Positions 26,768-36,094 of a stretch of DNA of 64,000 bases are shown here, piece after piece. Source of the DNA: Oryzomicrobium sp. GTDB lineage: Bacteria > Pseudomonadota > Gammaproteobacteria > Burkholderiales > Rhodocyclaceae. Each line of letters begins with the position of its first letter. Position 1 is the first letter of the stretch. Location: the NCBI RefSeq assembly GCF_021287045.1, contig NZ_JAJTBG010000007.1, positions 190,664 to 254,663 of the forward strand, read 5' to 3'. The notes under the pieces were generated by a model, which was given only the letters and a program-made list of their open reading frames with translations, ran no database searches and was not told the DNA's origin. The position numbers were made by a program, and so were the translations under genes.

Positions 26768-27214
26768 ATGCAGATCACCCGCCGCCTGGAGTTCGATGCC
26801 GGTCATCGCATTCCCGATCACAAGAGCCAGTGCCGCCACCTGCACGGGCACCGCTACGCCCTGGAAATCACCCTGTCCGGAGAGGTGATCGAGTTGGACG
26901 GCGACGCCGCCAACGGCATGGTGATGGATTTCGCCGAGGTGAAGTCCCTGGCCAAGGAGCACATCGTGGACCGCTGGGACCACGCCTTCCTGGCCTACGA
27001 GCAGGACGAGCCCCTGGTGAGCTTCCTACAGGGCATGCCCGGCCACAAGACGGTGTTGCTGCCGTGCGTGCCGACGGCGGAAAATCTGGCCCGCCAAGCG
27101 TTCAAGATTCTCGACGAGGTCTACCGGGACACCTACGGCAACCACCTGCGCCTACAGCGGGTGCGCCTCTACGAAACCCCAAACTGCTGGGCTGACGCGG
27201 TCCGTCCCGAATGA
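26768..27214 (+). CDS. queD: 6-carboxytetrahydropterin synthase (QueD/PTPS family)
   Basis: A 148-residue member of the PTPS family that makes 6-carboxy-tetrahydropterin from dihydroneopterin triphosphate in queuosine synthesis. Zinc ligands are H13 (DAGHRI), H26 and H28 (CRHLHGH), with catalytic C22. The RLYETPNCWA segment near the end contains the pterin-binding glutamate. The ATG at 26768 gives the usual N-terminus; a TTG at 26759 would add three residues. Neither has a strong ribosome binding site. No queC or queE gene is adjacent. Confidence 0.88.
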   Translation: MQITRRLEFDAGHRIPDHKSQCRHLHGHRYALEITLSGEVIELDGDAANGMVMDFAEVKSLAKEHIVDRWDHAFLAYEQDEPLVSFLQGMPGHKTVLLPCVPTAENLARQAFKILDEVYRDTYGNHLRLQRVRLYETPNCWADAVRPE

Positions 27215-27345
27215 TCCGGCGCGTGGCGGGTAGGTGGAACCGGCCGCCTGGCGCAGCGTGTTACCTGGTGTTACGAAGGGCGCGGCGGGTTTCGCTAAAC
27301 TCCGCCCTGACCCTGCTCTGACGCGGCCGGCAGGCCGTAGGGATG

Positions 27346-27433
27346 TGGCGGATGGGGTGGGATTCGAACCCACGAGCCCTTGCGGGCCGCCGGTTTTCAA
27401 GACCGGTGCATTCAACCACTCTGCCACCCATCC
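27346..27433 (-). tRNA. tRNA-Ser(TGA)
   Basis: 88 nt class II tRNA. Acceptor GGATGGG/CCCATCC, anticodon stem CGGTC/GACCG region with loop CTTGAAA (anticodon TGA), long variable arm, T-loop GTTCGAATC, discriminator G, encoded CCA at 27346-27348. It lies between queD and the Bax-inhibitor family gene on the opposite strand. Confidence 0.97.
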
Positions 27434-27600
27434 GCGTCTCGCGGGCCAGGCCGTCGCGAGGGGGCGGATGATAGCATAAGCGCGCATTCCGGCCCCAGCC
27501 CGGCGGGTCACGAAGCGTGACAAACCGCTACATAACAATGGCAACTCGGTTGCCGCCGCATCGATCAAAATAAACGCAATTTCTCTCTGGAGGTAGCGCC

Positions 27601-28296
27601 ATGCAACCGCAGTTTCAAATGACCACCGGCAGTGCTTCTCAGGAACGTTCTGTCCAGCAAAACCGTGTGCTGCGGAACACCTACCTGCTGCTCGCCCTGT
27701 CCATGATCCCCACCGCCATCGGCGCTCTGGTCGGCATCAAGATGGGCTTTTCCTTCTTCGCCGGCAGCCCGATGGTGAGCTTCCTGCTCTTCCTCGGCAT
27801 CGCCTTCGGCTTCATGTGGGGCATCGAGAAGACCAAACACAGCAGCATGGGCGTGGCCCTGCTGCTCGGCTTTACCTTCTTCATGGGGCTGATGCTGTCG
27901 CGCATCCTGTCCTTCGCCCTGGGCTTTTCCAACGGCGGTTCCCTGATCTTCATGGCGGCGGCCGGCACCGCGGGCGCCTTCTTTGCCATGTCGTTCCTGG
28001 CCACGGTGATCAAGACGGATCTGTCCTACCTGGGCAAGTTCCTGTTCATCGGCGTGATCGTGCTGCTGGTGGCCTCCCTGGCCAACATCTTCTTCCAGAT
28101 CCCGGCGCTGGCCCTGACGATCTCCGCCGCGGCTGTGATGCTCTTCTCCGCCTATCTGCTTTACGACATCAAGCGCATCATCGACGGCGGCGAGGACAAC
28201 TACATCACCGCCACTCTGGCGGTGTACCTGGACATCTACAACATCTTCGTCAATCTGCTGAACCTGCTGATGGCCTTTGCCGGCGAGCGCGACTGA
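27601..28296 (+). CDS. Bax inhibitor-1/YccA family membrane protein
   Basis: A 231-residue protein with seven hydrophobic helices, about 25 residues of soluble N-terminus and the conserved C-terminal acidic segment YDIKRIIDGGEDNYITATLAVYLDIYN typical of the family. Bacterial members (YccA) modulate the FtsH protease or leak calcium in a pH-dependent way. A ribosome binding site CTGGAGG precedes the ATG. It is a single-gene unit with its own terminator at 28327. Confidence 0.93.
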   Translation: MQPQFQMTTGSASQERSVQQNRVLRNTYLLLALSMIPTAIGALVGIKMGFSFFAGSPMVSFLLFLGIAFGFMWGIEKTKHSSMGVALLLGFTFFMGLMLSRILSFALGFSNGGSLIFMAAAGTAGAFFAMSFLATVIKTDLSYLGKFLFIGVIVLLVASLANIFFQIPALALTISAAAVMLFSAYLLYDIKRIIDGGEDNYITATLAVYLDIYNIFVNLLNLLMAFAGERD

Positions 28297-28326
28297 CGCG
28301 CCTGTCCGCCCCCGGATGCACCAATG

Positions 28327-28356
28327 AAAGAAGGCGCCCCTCGGGGCGCCTTCTTC
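28327..28356. terminator. Bidirectional terminator between YccA-like gene and rlmD
   Basis: GAAGGCGCCCC (28330-28340) and GGGGCGCCTTC (28343-28353), an 11-bp stem with a two-base TC loop between convergent genes. Flanks are only moderately A/T-rich. Confidence 0.75.
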
Positions 28357-28390
28357 GTTATCGGCCTTCGCCGGTCGAGCGAGGGGAGGG

Positions 28391-29791
28391 TTACTCCCGC
28401 TCGAACAATGCGATGGACTCCACGTGGGCGGTGTGGGGGAACATGTTGGCGATGCCCGCGCCACGCAGGGTGTAGCCCTTCTGATGGACCAGAATCGCGG
28501 CGTCCCGGGCCAGGGTGGCCGGGTTGCACGAGACGTAGACGATGCGCTTGGGGCCGTCCGGGCCCAGGGATTTCACCAGTTCCAGGGCACCTTCCCGGGG
28601 CGGGTCGATCAGCATCTTGTCGAAATGCCCCCAGCCGGCCACGATCTCCGGCGTGCACAGGAACAGGTTGGCCACGCCGTAATCCACCTGGCTGGCCAGG
28701 CCGTTGGCCTGGGCGTTCTCGAAGGCGCGCTTGACCAGGGCTTCGCTGCCTTCTACGCCAAACACCTGGGCGCCGGAGCGGGCGATCGGCAGGGTGAAGT
28801 TGCCCAGGCCGCAGAACATGTCGGCAATCCGCTCGCCCGGCTGAGGGTTGAGCAGGCGCAGGGCCTTGCGCACCAGCACCCGGTTGATCGGGTAGTTCAC
28901 CTGGGTGAATTCGGTGGGCGAGAAATTCATCTCGATGGCGAATTCAGGCAGGGTATAGGTGAGCGGCGGCGCATCCAGGGGATAGAAACGGGCCACCGTG
29001 TCCGGCCCCTTGGGCTGCAGGTAAAAGACGACACCGTGGCTGTCGGCGAAACGGCGCAGCAGCTCTTCGTCGGCGCCGTTGAGCGGTTCCAGCACGCGCA
29101 GCACCAGGGCCAGGCAGCGCTCGCCCACGGCCACTTCCACCTGGGGCATGCGGTCGCTGATCGACAGGGCGCCGATCAGTTCGCGCAGCGGCAGCAGCAG
29201 GTCGGAAACGCGCTTGGGCAGCACGTGGCACTCGCGCATGTCGGCGATGTAGCTGCTCTTCTTCTCGTGGAAGCCCACCAGCATGCCGCCCTTCTTGGGC
29301 ACCAGGCGGGCGCTCAGGCGGGCCCGGTGGCGGTAGCCCCAGGGGCTGCCCTGGAGCGGCGAATAAATTTCTTCCGGCTTGACGTTGCCGATGTGGGCCA
29401 TGTTGTCTTCGAGCACGCGCTGCTTGGCCGCCACCTGGGCGCTCGGGTCCGCGTGCTGCAGGGCGCAGCCGCCGCATACGCCGAAATGGGGGCAGCGCGG
29501 CACGACCCGGGACGAGGCCGCCTTGATGATGCGGGTCGCCTGGGCGATCTCGAAGGTCGGCTTCTTGCGGTAGCTGGAATATTCGACCACTTCGCCGGGC
29601 AGGGCGCCGTCGATGAAGATGGTCTTGCCGTCCACGTGGGCGACGCCCTTGCCTTCATGGTCGAGGGATTCCACCTGGGCGATGCGCGGGGCGCGGGCGG
29701 GCTTGGCCTGGGCCGCCGGGGGCGGTGTTGCAGGCGCTTCGGGCGCGGCCTCCAGGGCCGGGGTGGCGAGGTCGGGGGAAGGTTGGGACAT
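28391..29791 (-). CDS. rlmD: 23S rRNA (uracil-1939 C5) methyltransferase
   Basis: A 466-residue enzyme of the RlmD/RumA family, which methylates U1939 of 23S rRNA. After a Pro/Ala-rich N-terminus comes a TRAM domain (residues about 35-90), then an iron-sulfur cluster site with C100, C106 and C109 ([11 protein letters not shown]), a SAM domain with [10 protein letters not shown], and the catalytic cysteine in [12 protein letters not shown]. The ATG at 29791 gives a family-like length. The frame stays open to another ATG at 30022 with a good AAGGA site, but that extension is proline-rich and unlike the family. Confidence 0.93.
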   Translation of the reverse strand: MSQPSPDLATPALEAAPEAPATPPPAAQAKPARAPRIAQVESLDHEGKGVAHVDGKTIFIDGALPGEVVEYSSYRKKPTFEIAQATRIIKAASSRVVPRCPHFGVCGGCALQHADPSAQVAAKQRVLEDNMAHIGNVKPEEIYSPLQGSPWGYRHRARLSARLVPKKGGMLVGFHEKKSSYIADMRECHVLPKRVSDLLLPLRELIGALSISDRMPQVEVAVGERCLALVLRVLEPLNGADEELLRRFADSHGVVFYLQPKGPDTVARFYPLDAPPLTYTLPEFAIEMNFSPTEFTQVNYPINRVLVRKALRLLNPQPGERIADMFCGLGNFTLPIARSGAQVFGVEGSEALVKRAFENAQANGLASQVDYGVANLFLCTPEIVAGWGHFDKMLIDPPREGALELVKSLGPDGPKRIVYVSCNPATLARDAAILVHQKGYTLRGAGIANMFPHTAHVESIALFERE

Positions 29792-30262
29792 CGAGGGTAG
29801 CCCCCTGAAAAAACGCGAGATTTTAGCGCCCGCCGGGCAATTTTCAATGCCCGGCGAAATGTCGGGGAGTGGCGGCGGCCTGCTGGGCCATCGCCCTGGG
29901 GCATTTGCCTCTTGCGGGACGATCCGTGAATCGGTCGTGGCAATCAGGTTGCGGGCCTCCTGGGGAGTGGCGTTTCGACGCCTGACGGTCGGTTCAGTCA
30001 TCCCTTTTTCGCGGGTTTTCATATGGGGAATCCTTTATGGAGTTATTGAATGCTGATACCAGGCTGACAATTTCTCCGGGGCGGGCTGCTGGCCGGGGTT
30101 GGCGGGCTTTTTGCCGGCAATGCGAGGGGAATGAACTTGAATGGTTAGCACCCCTACCTTTTTCAAAAATGGTGCTACAATTAGAGGCTGGTCGATCCCC
30201 CCCGGTCGGCCTCTGAATATTTCGGATCTGTACCTTTTCTCCTCCATAAAGGGAATTAACAA
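29792..30262. other. rlmD / lipoprotein intergenic region
   Basis: This 471-base stretch between divergent genes contains an 8-bp inverted repeat (GCCGGGCA 29832-29839 with TGCCCGGC 29848-29855) close to rlmD. An extended -10 promoter for the lipoprotein is at 30173-30181. On the minus strand an ATG at 30022 with an AAGGA site is in frame with rlmD. I see no independent gene with recognisable features. Confidence 0.5.
30173..30181 (+). promoter_or_regulatory. Extended -10 promoter of the Ala/Pro-rich lipoprotein gene
   Basis: TGCTACAAT is an extended -10 (TG-n-TACAAT). No clear -35 is seen at 17 bases. Transcription from about 30188 would leave a 75-base leader. Confidence 0.4.
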
Positions 30263-30517
30263 ATGAAACAGTCTCTCCTGGTTGCTGCTCTCGTTGCTCT
30301 GGCCGTCTCCGCTTGCGGCAAGAAGGAAGAACCCGCTCCGGCCCCGGCCCCCGCTCCCGCCGCTGAAGCTCCCGCCGCTGCTCCGGCTGCCCCCGCCGCT
30401 GACGCCGCCAAGCCCGCCGAAGGCGCTGCCGCCGACGCCGCCAAGCCCGCCGAAGGCGCTGCTCCGGCTGCTGACGCTGCCAAGCCCGCTGAAGCTGCCC
30501 CCGCCGACAAGAAGTAA
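30263..30517 (+). CDS. Small Ala/Pro-rich repeat lipoprotein
   Basis: An 84-residue predicted lipoprotein. The signal peptide ends in a lipobox LAVSAC, so C18 or thereabouts would be lipidated, followed by GKKEEPAPAPAPAP. The rest is low-complexity: alanine/proline-rich with three DAAKPAE repeat units. Position +2 after the cysteine is Gly, which does not suggest inner-membrane retention. Such proteins may be periplasmic spacers, but function is unknown. Good ribosome binding context (AAAGGGAATTAAC) and a strong terminator at 30535 support real expression. Confidence 0.8.
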   Translation: MKQSLLVAALVALAVSACGKKEEPAPAPAPAPAAEAPAAAPAAPAADAAKPAEGAAADAAKPAEGAAPAADAAKPAEAAPADKK

Positions 30518-30534
30518 TCTCGGCTTAAGCAGTG

Positions 30535-30566
30535 AAAAAAACCGGCCCATCGGGCCGGTTTTTTTT
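30535..30566. terminator. Intrinsic terminator after the small lipoprotein gene
   Basis: ACCGGCCC (30541-30548) and GGGCCGGT (30552-30559), preceded by six A and followed by eight T. Works for the plus strand and probably for the minus-strand GGDEF-EAL gene. Confidence 0.9.
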
Positions 30567-30707
30567 CGTCCCTACATCGGGCCAGGCGTGGGGATGGGGC
30601 GGGGTTGGAGTGGTGACAAGGAGGTAGGGGGGCAGGGGCGCTTGCAGGGAATCACGACTCCACCCTTGCCTCGCTGAGGCGGGTAGGAGAGGGAGCCGGA
30701 TTCCGGT

Positions 30708-33599
30708 TCAGGCCTTGACCGGGGCGGCGATGAACGCGGCTTCGAAGTCCTTGGCCGGCAGGGGGCGGGCGAACAGGTAGCCCTGGACCACCTGGCAGCC
30801 CTGGGCCCGCAGGTGGTCGCGCTGGGCCTCGTTCTCCACGCCCTCGGCCACGGTGGCCAGGCCCAGGTGGCCGGCCATGCCGAGAATGGCCGCCACGATG
30901 GCCGCGTCGTCCTGGTCGTCGGGCAGGGCCAGGACGAAGGAGCGGTCCACCTTGAGCACGTCGAGGGGAAAGCGCTTCAGGTAGGCCAGGCTCGAATAGC
31001 CGGTGCCGAAATCGTCCAGGGCCAGGCGTACGCCCATGGCCTTGAGTTCGTCCAGGGTGTCGATCACCGGTTGGATGCCGCCCATCAGCACGCTCTCGGT
31101 CACTTCCAGTTCGAGCAGGGCGGGGGGCAGGCCCGACAGCTCCAGGGCGTGCCGCACCTCGGCCGCCAAGTCGCCGTGGTGGAACTGGCGGGCCGAGATG
31201 TTCACCGCCACCGTGACCGGCGGGCACCCCGGCCGCTGCCAGCCGGCGGCACGGCGGCAGGCGTCGAGCAGCACCCAGCGGCCGATGGTCAGGATCTGGC
31301 CCGTATCCTCGGCAATGGGGATGAAACGGTCTGGCGCGACCATGCCCAGTTCCGGATGCCGCCAGCGCAGCAGGGCCTCGGCGCCGCGCAACTGCCCGGT
31401 GCCCAGGTCGAACTGGCCCTGGTAGTACAGCGTCAGCTCCTGCCGTTCCAGGGCGCGGCGCAGGGCCTGCTCCAGGGCCAGGCGTTCCCGGGCCTGGGCA
31501 TTCATTTCCTCCCGGTAGAACTGCATCCGGTTGCGCCCCGTTTCCTTGGCATGGTTGACCGCTGCGTCAGCGTTGCGCAGCAGGGTGTCGAAATCGTTGC
31601 CGTCCCCGGGGAACAGGGTGACGCCGACGCTGCAGTTGATGGCCAGGACGTGGCCATCCACCACCAGGGGCGGAGTGAAGGCATCCATCAGTGACCGGGC
31701 GGCCGACGCCGCGGCGGAAGCGTCGCTGGCCCCGGGGAGGATCACCGCGAATTCGTCGCCGCCCAGGCGGCTGACGGTGGCGCCTTCGCCGGCCGTTTCC
31801 ACCAGGCGTTCGCCGACGATGTGCAGCACCCGGTTGCCGACCCCGTGGCCGAGGGAATCGTTGATCGTCTTGAAGCGGTCCACGTCCAGGATGCACAGGG
31901 CCAGGCCGTGCTCGCTGCGCCGGGCGTCCAGGATTGCCTCGTTGCAGCGCTCTTCCAGCAGCAGGCGGTTGGGCAGGCCGGTGACCGCGTCGTATTCGGA
32001 CAGGTAGCGCACCCGGGCCTCGGCCGCCTTGCGTTCCGACACGTCGGAGAAGGCGGCCACCCGGTGGGTGACCTGGCCGGCGTCGTCGAACAGGGTGGAG
32101 ATGTGCAGCCACTCCGGATACAGGCTGCCGTCCTTGCGCCGGTTCCAGATCTCGCCGCTCCAGGTGCCGCTTTCCCGCAACGCTTGCCACATCTGCCGGT
32201 AGAACTCGCCGTCGTGGTAGCCGGATGAGAGCAGGCGCGGATTGTGGCCCAGCACCTCGCTGGGGGTGTAGCCGGTGATCTGGGTGAAGGCGGCGTTCAC
32301 CGCCACGATGGTGTTGCCGGCGTCGGTGACCACCACCGCCTGGTTGCCGCTCTCGAACACCCGGGCCGCCAGACGCAGGTCCCGGGTCTGGGCCTCCAGG
32401 GTCTCGGCCTGGTCCTGGCCGTCCTGGCGCGAGCGCCGCAACAGGGTTTCCAGCCAGCGGGCGTAGAACACGGCGAAGAGCATGGCCACCGAGACGGTGA
32501 CCAGCAGCGCCAGGATGATGGCGCTGCCTTGCTTGGCCAGTTCCCCTTCCAGTGCTTGGCGTTGCCGGATTTCCTCGACGTCGATGGCGCCCTGGTCCGT
32601 GCCGGTCACCAGGGACCAGCCCCAGGCGTCGGGCGGCGTCACGTAGGCAAAGCGCGGGGCGAGGGGCGGCGGCGGGCCGTCCTCCGTGGCCGTCGCGCCG
32701 GGCTTGACCCAGTCGTGGCGGACGAAACCGCCGCCCCGGGTGGCCATCTCATGCAGCCGTTCCAGGGCCGCGCGCAGTTCGGGAGCAGGCAGGTCCCGGG
32801 GGGCCAGGCCCTCCAGTGCCGGCTGGGCGGAGGCCAGCAGCAGCCGGCCGCTGCGGTTCAGCACCAGCAGTTCGCCGCTGCGCGCGGCGGCGCTGCCATT
32901 CAGGCGGGCCAGGGCTTCGCGCTGCATGTCCTGTTCCGCCGCGTCGACAAAGTCGCCGGCTCCGATCAGCCAGCCGTAGGGCGCGAAGCGCCGCACGTAG
33001 GAGAGTTTGTCGCGCAGCGCGGCTCCGCCCGGAGCGTGCCAACGGTAGGTGATGTAGCCCGCGCCCTCCGGGTTGTCCACGGCCTGGCGCAGGGCGGCCA
33101 GCAGGGATTGGCCGGCATCGTCGCGCAGATCGGCCAGGGACGTGCCTTCGCGCTCCGGCTGGTCGGGGGCGAGGATGCTGCGGCCGTCCTCGCCGCTGAT
33201 GAAGAAATAGCCCCGACCGTCGAAGAAGCGTAGCGGCCGCAGGGCCTCGGCCACCAGCCGGCGGGTGATGGGGCCCTGGATGCGGCCGGATTTTTCGTAC
33301 AGCCCGGCGACGATGGCCGTGCCGTCGTCCACCTGGCGGCGCAGTTGCCCGCGCAGCCGGGCGTCGGCCTGGCTGCGGGTCTGCTCCAGGTCGTTGCCCA
33401 GCGTTTCTGCCTGGGTCTTGAGCTGGTCCTGGTAGCGGGCCTGGATGGTCTCGTGCAGCTGGGCGGTGTTGTCGCGGAAGGTGCGGGCGTACTGCCAGGT
33501 GAAATAGCCGCCCAGGCCGATGCACAGGGTCAGGACGACGACCAGCATGCCCGCCAGTTGCAGGTGCTTCAGATTGCGTGAAACGAAGGAGCCGGACAT
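30708..33599 (-). CDS. Cache-PAS-GGDEF-EAL c-di-GMP signalling protein
   Basis: A 963-residue membrane sensor. Transmembrane helices are at about 13-35 and 359-381, enclosing a periplasmic Cache-type ligand-binding region (two blocks, GYFFISGEDG and FAYVTPPDAWGWSLVTGTD). Then come a PAS domain (about 410-520), GGDEF (G613-F617, intact) and EAL (E741-A-L743, intact). The RxxD inhibitory site ahead of GGDEF is absent (GATVS instead). Both cyclase and phosphodiesterase motifs look functional; the net direction cannot be decided. It is a single-gene unit; the frame stays open far upstream but conflicts with the helicase gene. Confidence 0.92.
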   Translation of the reverse strand: MSGSFVSRNLKHLQLAGMLVVVLTLCIGLGGYFTWQYARTFRDNTAQLHETIQARYQDQLKTQAETLGNDLEQTRSQADARLRGQLRRQVDDGTAIVAGLYEKSGRIQGPITRRLVAEALRPLRFFDGRGYFFISGEDGRSILAPDQPEREGTSLADLRDDAGQSLLAALRQAVDNPEGAGYITYRWHAPGGAALRDKLSYVRRFAPYGWLIGAGDFVDAAEQDMQREALARLNGSAAARSGELLVLNRSGRLLLASAQPALEGLAPRDLPAPELRAALERLHEMATRGGGFVRHDWVKPGATATEDGPPPPLAPRFAYVTPPDAWGWSLVTGTDQGAIDVEEIRQRQALEGELAKQGSAIILALLVTVSVAMLFAVFYARWLETLLRRSRQDGQDQAETLEAQTRDLRLAARVFESGNQAVVVTDAGNTIVAVNAAFTQITGYTPSEVLGHNPRLLSSGYHDGEFYRQMWQALRESGTWSGEIWNRRKDGSLYPEWLHISTLFDDAGQVTHRVAAFSDVSERKAAEARVRYLSEYDAVTGLPNRLLLEERCNEAILDARRSEHGLALCILDVDRFKTINDSLGHGVGNRVLHIVGERLVETAGEGATVSRLGGDEFAVILPGASDASAAASAARSLMDAFTPPLVVDGHVLAINCSVGVTLFPGDGNDFDTLLRNADAAVNHAKETGRNRMQFYREEMNAQARERLALEQALRRALERQELTLYYQGQFDLGTGQLRGAEALLRWRHPELGMVAPDRFIPIAEDTGQILTIGRWVLLDACRRAAGWQRPGCPPVTVAVNISARQFHHGDLAAEVRHALELSGLPPALLELEVTESVLMGGIQPVIDTLDELKAMGVRLALDDFGTGYSSLAYLKRFPLDVLKVDRSFVLALPDDQDDAAIVAAILGMAGHLGLATVAEGVENEAQRDHLRAQGCQVVQGYLFARPLPAKDFEAAFIAAPVKA

Positions 33600-33923
33600 G
33601 AGTCGTGAGCCGGCGCCGGGAGATTCCCGACGTCGGGTGGAACGGGCGCACCGGCGGGGCCGGGGCTGCCCAGGGGAAAACGGCGCTGCTTCCGGCAGCG
33701 GACGGAGCCGGGGCCGGGAGGCGGGCGCGGGAAAAGCGGGGGGAAGGAGAAGACCGTCCGGTGCCGCAGTCAGGCAGGGAAGCGGCCGAAGCGGGCGCAG
33801 CAACTGCAAGCCGGCGGGCATTTTAGCGTTGACTGAATTTCCTCTCAATTTTCCGGAGAGCCATGCAACCGCCGGGCCGGGGCGCCAATCTGATAGGATG
33901 CGGCACCCTGCTCGATTCGACCG
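33600..33923. other. Intergenic region between GGDEF-EAL gene and helicase gene
   Basis: 324 bases between divergent genes. A TTGACT is present at 33829 but no -10 follows at proper distance, so no promoter can be named with confidence. No gene or repeat is seen. Confidence 0.5.
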
Positions 33924-36041
33924 ATGGCTTCTCCCCACACCCCCGCCGCCGTTCCCGCCAGCGCCCTGGCATCCGTGGAATCTGGCGCATCGATCCCTCC
34001 CGCTCCGTACGTTCCCGCCTCGGCCCTGGGCGCCCGGGTGGAGCAGATTTTTCGCCCCGATGGCCCCCTGGCCGCCTCGGTGGGTCACTACCGGTTGCGC
34101 CCCCAGCAGCGCGAGATGGCGCTGCGCATCGCCGACGCCGTGGCCGACAACCGGGTGTTCGTCGCCGAGGCCGGCACCGGTACCGGCAAGACCTTCGCCT
34201 ACCTGGTGCCGGCCCTGCTTTCCGGCGGCAAGGTGATCGTCTCCACCGGCACCAAGACTCTCCAGGACCAGCTGTTCACCAAGGACATCCCCCTGGTGCG
34301 CGGCGTGCTCAACGCCCCGGTCAAGGTGGCTCTGCTCAAGGGGCGGGCCAATTACGTCTGCCATTACCACCTGCAGCGCTCCCTGCTGGAAGGCCGCTTC
34401 CTCACCCGGGACGATTCCACCTACATCCAGCGTATCGCCCGCTTCGCCGCCATCACCGGCACCGGCGACAAGGCCGAATGCCCGGACGTGCCCGAGGCCG
34501 CGCCGGTGTGGGGCATGGCCACCTCGACCCGGGAGAACTGCCTGGGCCAGGAATGCCCCAACCACAAGGACTGCTTCGTCCTGGCGGCACGCCGCCAGGC
34601 CCAGGAAGCCGACGTGGTGGTGGTGAACCACCACTTGTTCTTCGCCGATGTGATGTTGAAGGACGAGGGGGCTGCCGAACTGCTGCCGGCCTGCAACACG
34701 GTGATCTTCGACGAGGCCCACCAGTTGCCGGAAACCGCCAGCCTGTTCTTCGGCGAATCGGTATCCACCAGCCAGGCCATCGACCTGGCCCGGGACACCC
34801 GGGCCGAGGCCCTCACCGACGCCAGGGACTGCCTCGACCTGCCGCCGGCCTGCGCCGTCCTGGAAAAGGCCGCCAAGGACCTGCGTCTGGCGGTGCCCAT
34901 CGACCCGGCCCGCTATTCCCTGGCCCAGTTGCAGCGCTTTGCCGACTTCGAATCGGCCCTGGACGGCTTCGAGGCGGCCATCGACCACCTGGCCGCCATC
35001 CTCGAAACCCAGGCCGGGCGCAGCGAGGGGCTGAAGAACTGCTGGGAGCGCAGCCTGGAACTGGCCGTCCTGGTGAACAAGTGGCGCCGCGGGGTGCCCG
35101 GTGAGACGGACGAGACAGCCTTCCCCGAGGAGCCTGCCCCGGGAGCCAAGCAGGGTGCGGCTTCCGACAAAGCCGCCCCGGTGGAGCACATCCGCTGGGC
35201 CGAGGCCTACACCCACGCCCTGCAACTCAACGCCACGCCCCTGTCTATCGCCCGCATCTTCCGCCGCCAGATGGGCGGCCATCCCCGGGCCTGGATCTTC
35301 ACCTCCGCCACCCTGGCGGTGCAGCAGAACTTCACCCACTACTGCGCCGAGATGGGCCTGTGGGAGGTGGAGACCGCCTGCTGGGAAAGCCCCTTCCGCT
35401 ACGACGAGCAGGCCATCCTCTACTCGCCGTCCGGCATGCCCGACCCCAACAATTCCGCCTACCCGGACGCGGTGATGAACAAGGCCTGGCCGGTGCTCAA
35501 GGCCGCCCGGGGCGGTGCCTTCTTCCTGTGCACCTCGTTGCGCGCAATGCGCCGCATCCACGAGCTGCTCAAGGCGCGCATCGAGGACGAGGGCCTGGAC
35601 ATCCCCCTGCTGATCCAGGGCGAGGGCAGCAAGAACGAGCTGCTCGACCGCTTCCGCCAGCTTGGCAACGCCGTGCTGGTGGGCAGCCAGAGCTTCTGGG
35701 AAGGGGTGGACGTGCGCGGCGAGGCCCTCTCCCTGGTGGTCATCGACAAGCTGCCCTTCGCCCCGCCGGACGATCCGGTGCTGTCGGCGCGCATCGAGCA
35801 CATGAACAAGGCCGGGCGCAACGCCTTCGTGGATTACCAGTTGCCCCGGGCGGTGATCAACGTCAAGCAGGGCGCCGGCCGCCTCATCCGCAGCGAGACC
35901 GACCGAGGCGTGCTGATGATCTGCGACCCGCGCATGGTGGACAAACCCTACGGCCGGCGCGTCTGGCGCAGTCTGCCGCCGATGCGCCGCACCCGGGACG
36001 AGCAGGTGGTCCTCGATTTCTTCGCCGAGGGCCGCTACTGA
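33924..36041 (+). CDS. DinG/YoaA-type ATP-dependent helicase (iron-sulfur, XPD-like)
   Basis: A 705-residue superfamily 2 helicase. Walker A is EAGTGTGKTFAYL. The iron-sulfur cysteines are spread over VCHYH, AECPD and the NCLGQECPNHKDC segment. The DEAH box is IFDEAHQLPE, and the late motifs VGSQSFWEGVDV and GRLIRSETDRG complete the motor. It unwinds 5'-overhang DNA or R-loops in repair. The start at 33924 gives a usual N-terminus. Confidence 0.93.
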   Translation: MASPHTPAAVPASALASVESGASIPPAPYVPASALGARVEQIFRPDGPLAASVGHYRLRPQQREMALRIADAVADNRVFVAEAGTGTGKTFAYLVPALLSGGKVIVSTGTKTLQDQLFTKDIPLVRGVLNAPVKVALLKGRANYVCHYHLQRSLLEGRFLTRDDSTYIQRIARFAAITGTGDKAECPDVPEAAPVWGMATSTRENCLGQECPNHKDCFVLAARRQAQEADVVVVNHHLFFADVMLKDEGAAELLPACNTVIFDEAHQLPETASLFFGESVSTSQAIDLARDTRAEALTDARDCLDLPPACAVLEKAAKDLRLAVPIDPARYSLAQLQRFADFESALDGFEAAIDHLAAILETQAGRSEGLKNCWERSLELAVLVNKWRRGVPGETDETAFPEEPAPGAKQGAASDKAAPVEHIRWAEAYTHALQLNATPLSIARIFRRQMGGHPRAWIFTSATLAVQQNFTHYCAEMGLWEVETACWESPFRYDEQAILYSPSGMPDPNNSAYPDAVMNKAWPVLKAARGGAFFLCTSLRAMRRIHELLKARIEDEGLDIPLLIQGEGSKNELLDRFRQLGNAVLVGSQSFWEGVDVRGEALSLVVIDKLPFAPPDDPVLSARIEHMNKAGRNAFVDYQLPRAVINVKQGAGRLIRSETDRGVLMICDPRMVDKPYGRRVWRSLPPMRRTRDEQVVLDFFAEGRY

Positions 36042-36094
36042 AGCGCGCTGCCGACGCACCTCCCCAACCGACATCCGATTGACGACCCCACGCC

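Noticed and set aside
33600-36074. A 1788-residue minus-strand reading frame extending the GGDEF-EAL gene through the helicase region
   Set aside because: The extension is antisense to the intact DinG-type helicase, has no domain pattern, and the real protein begins with a membrane helix after the ATG at 33599.
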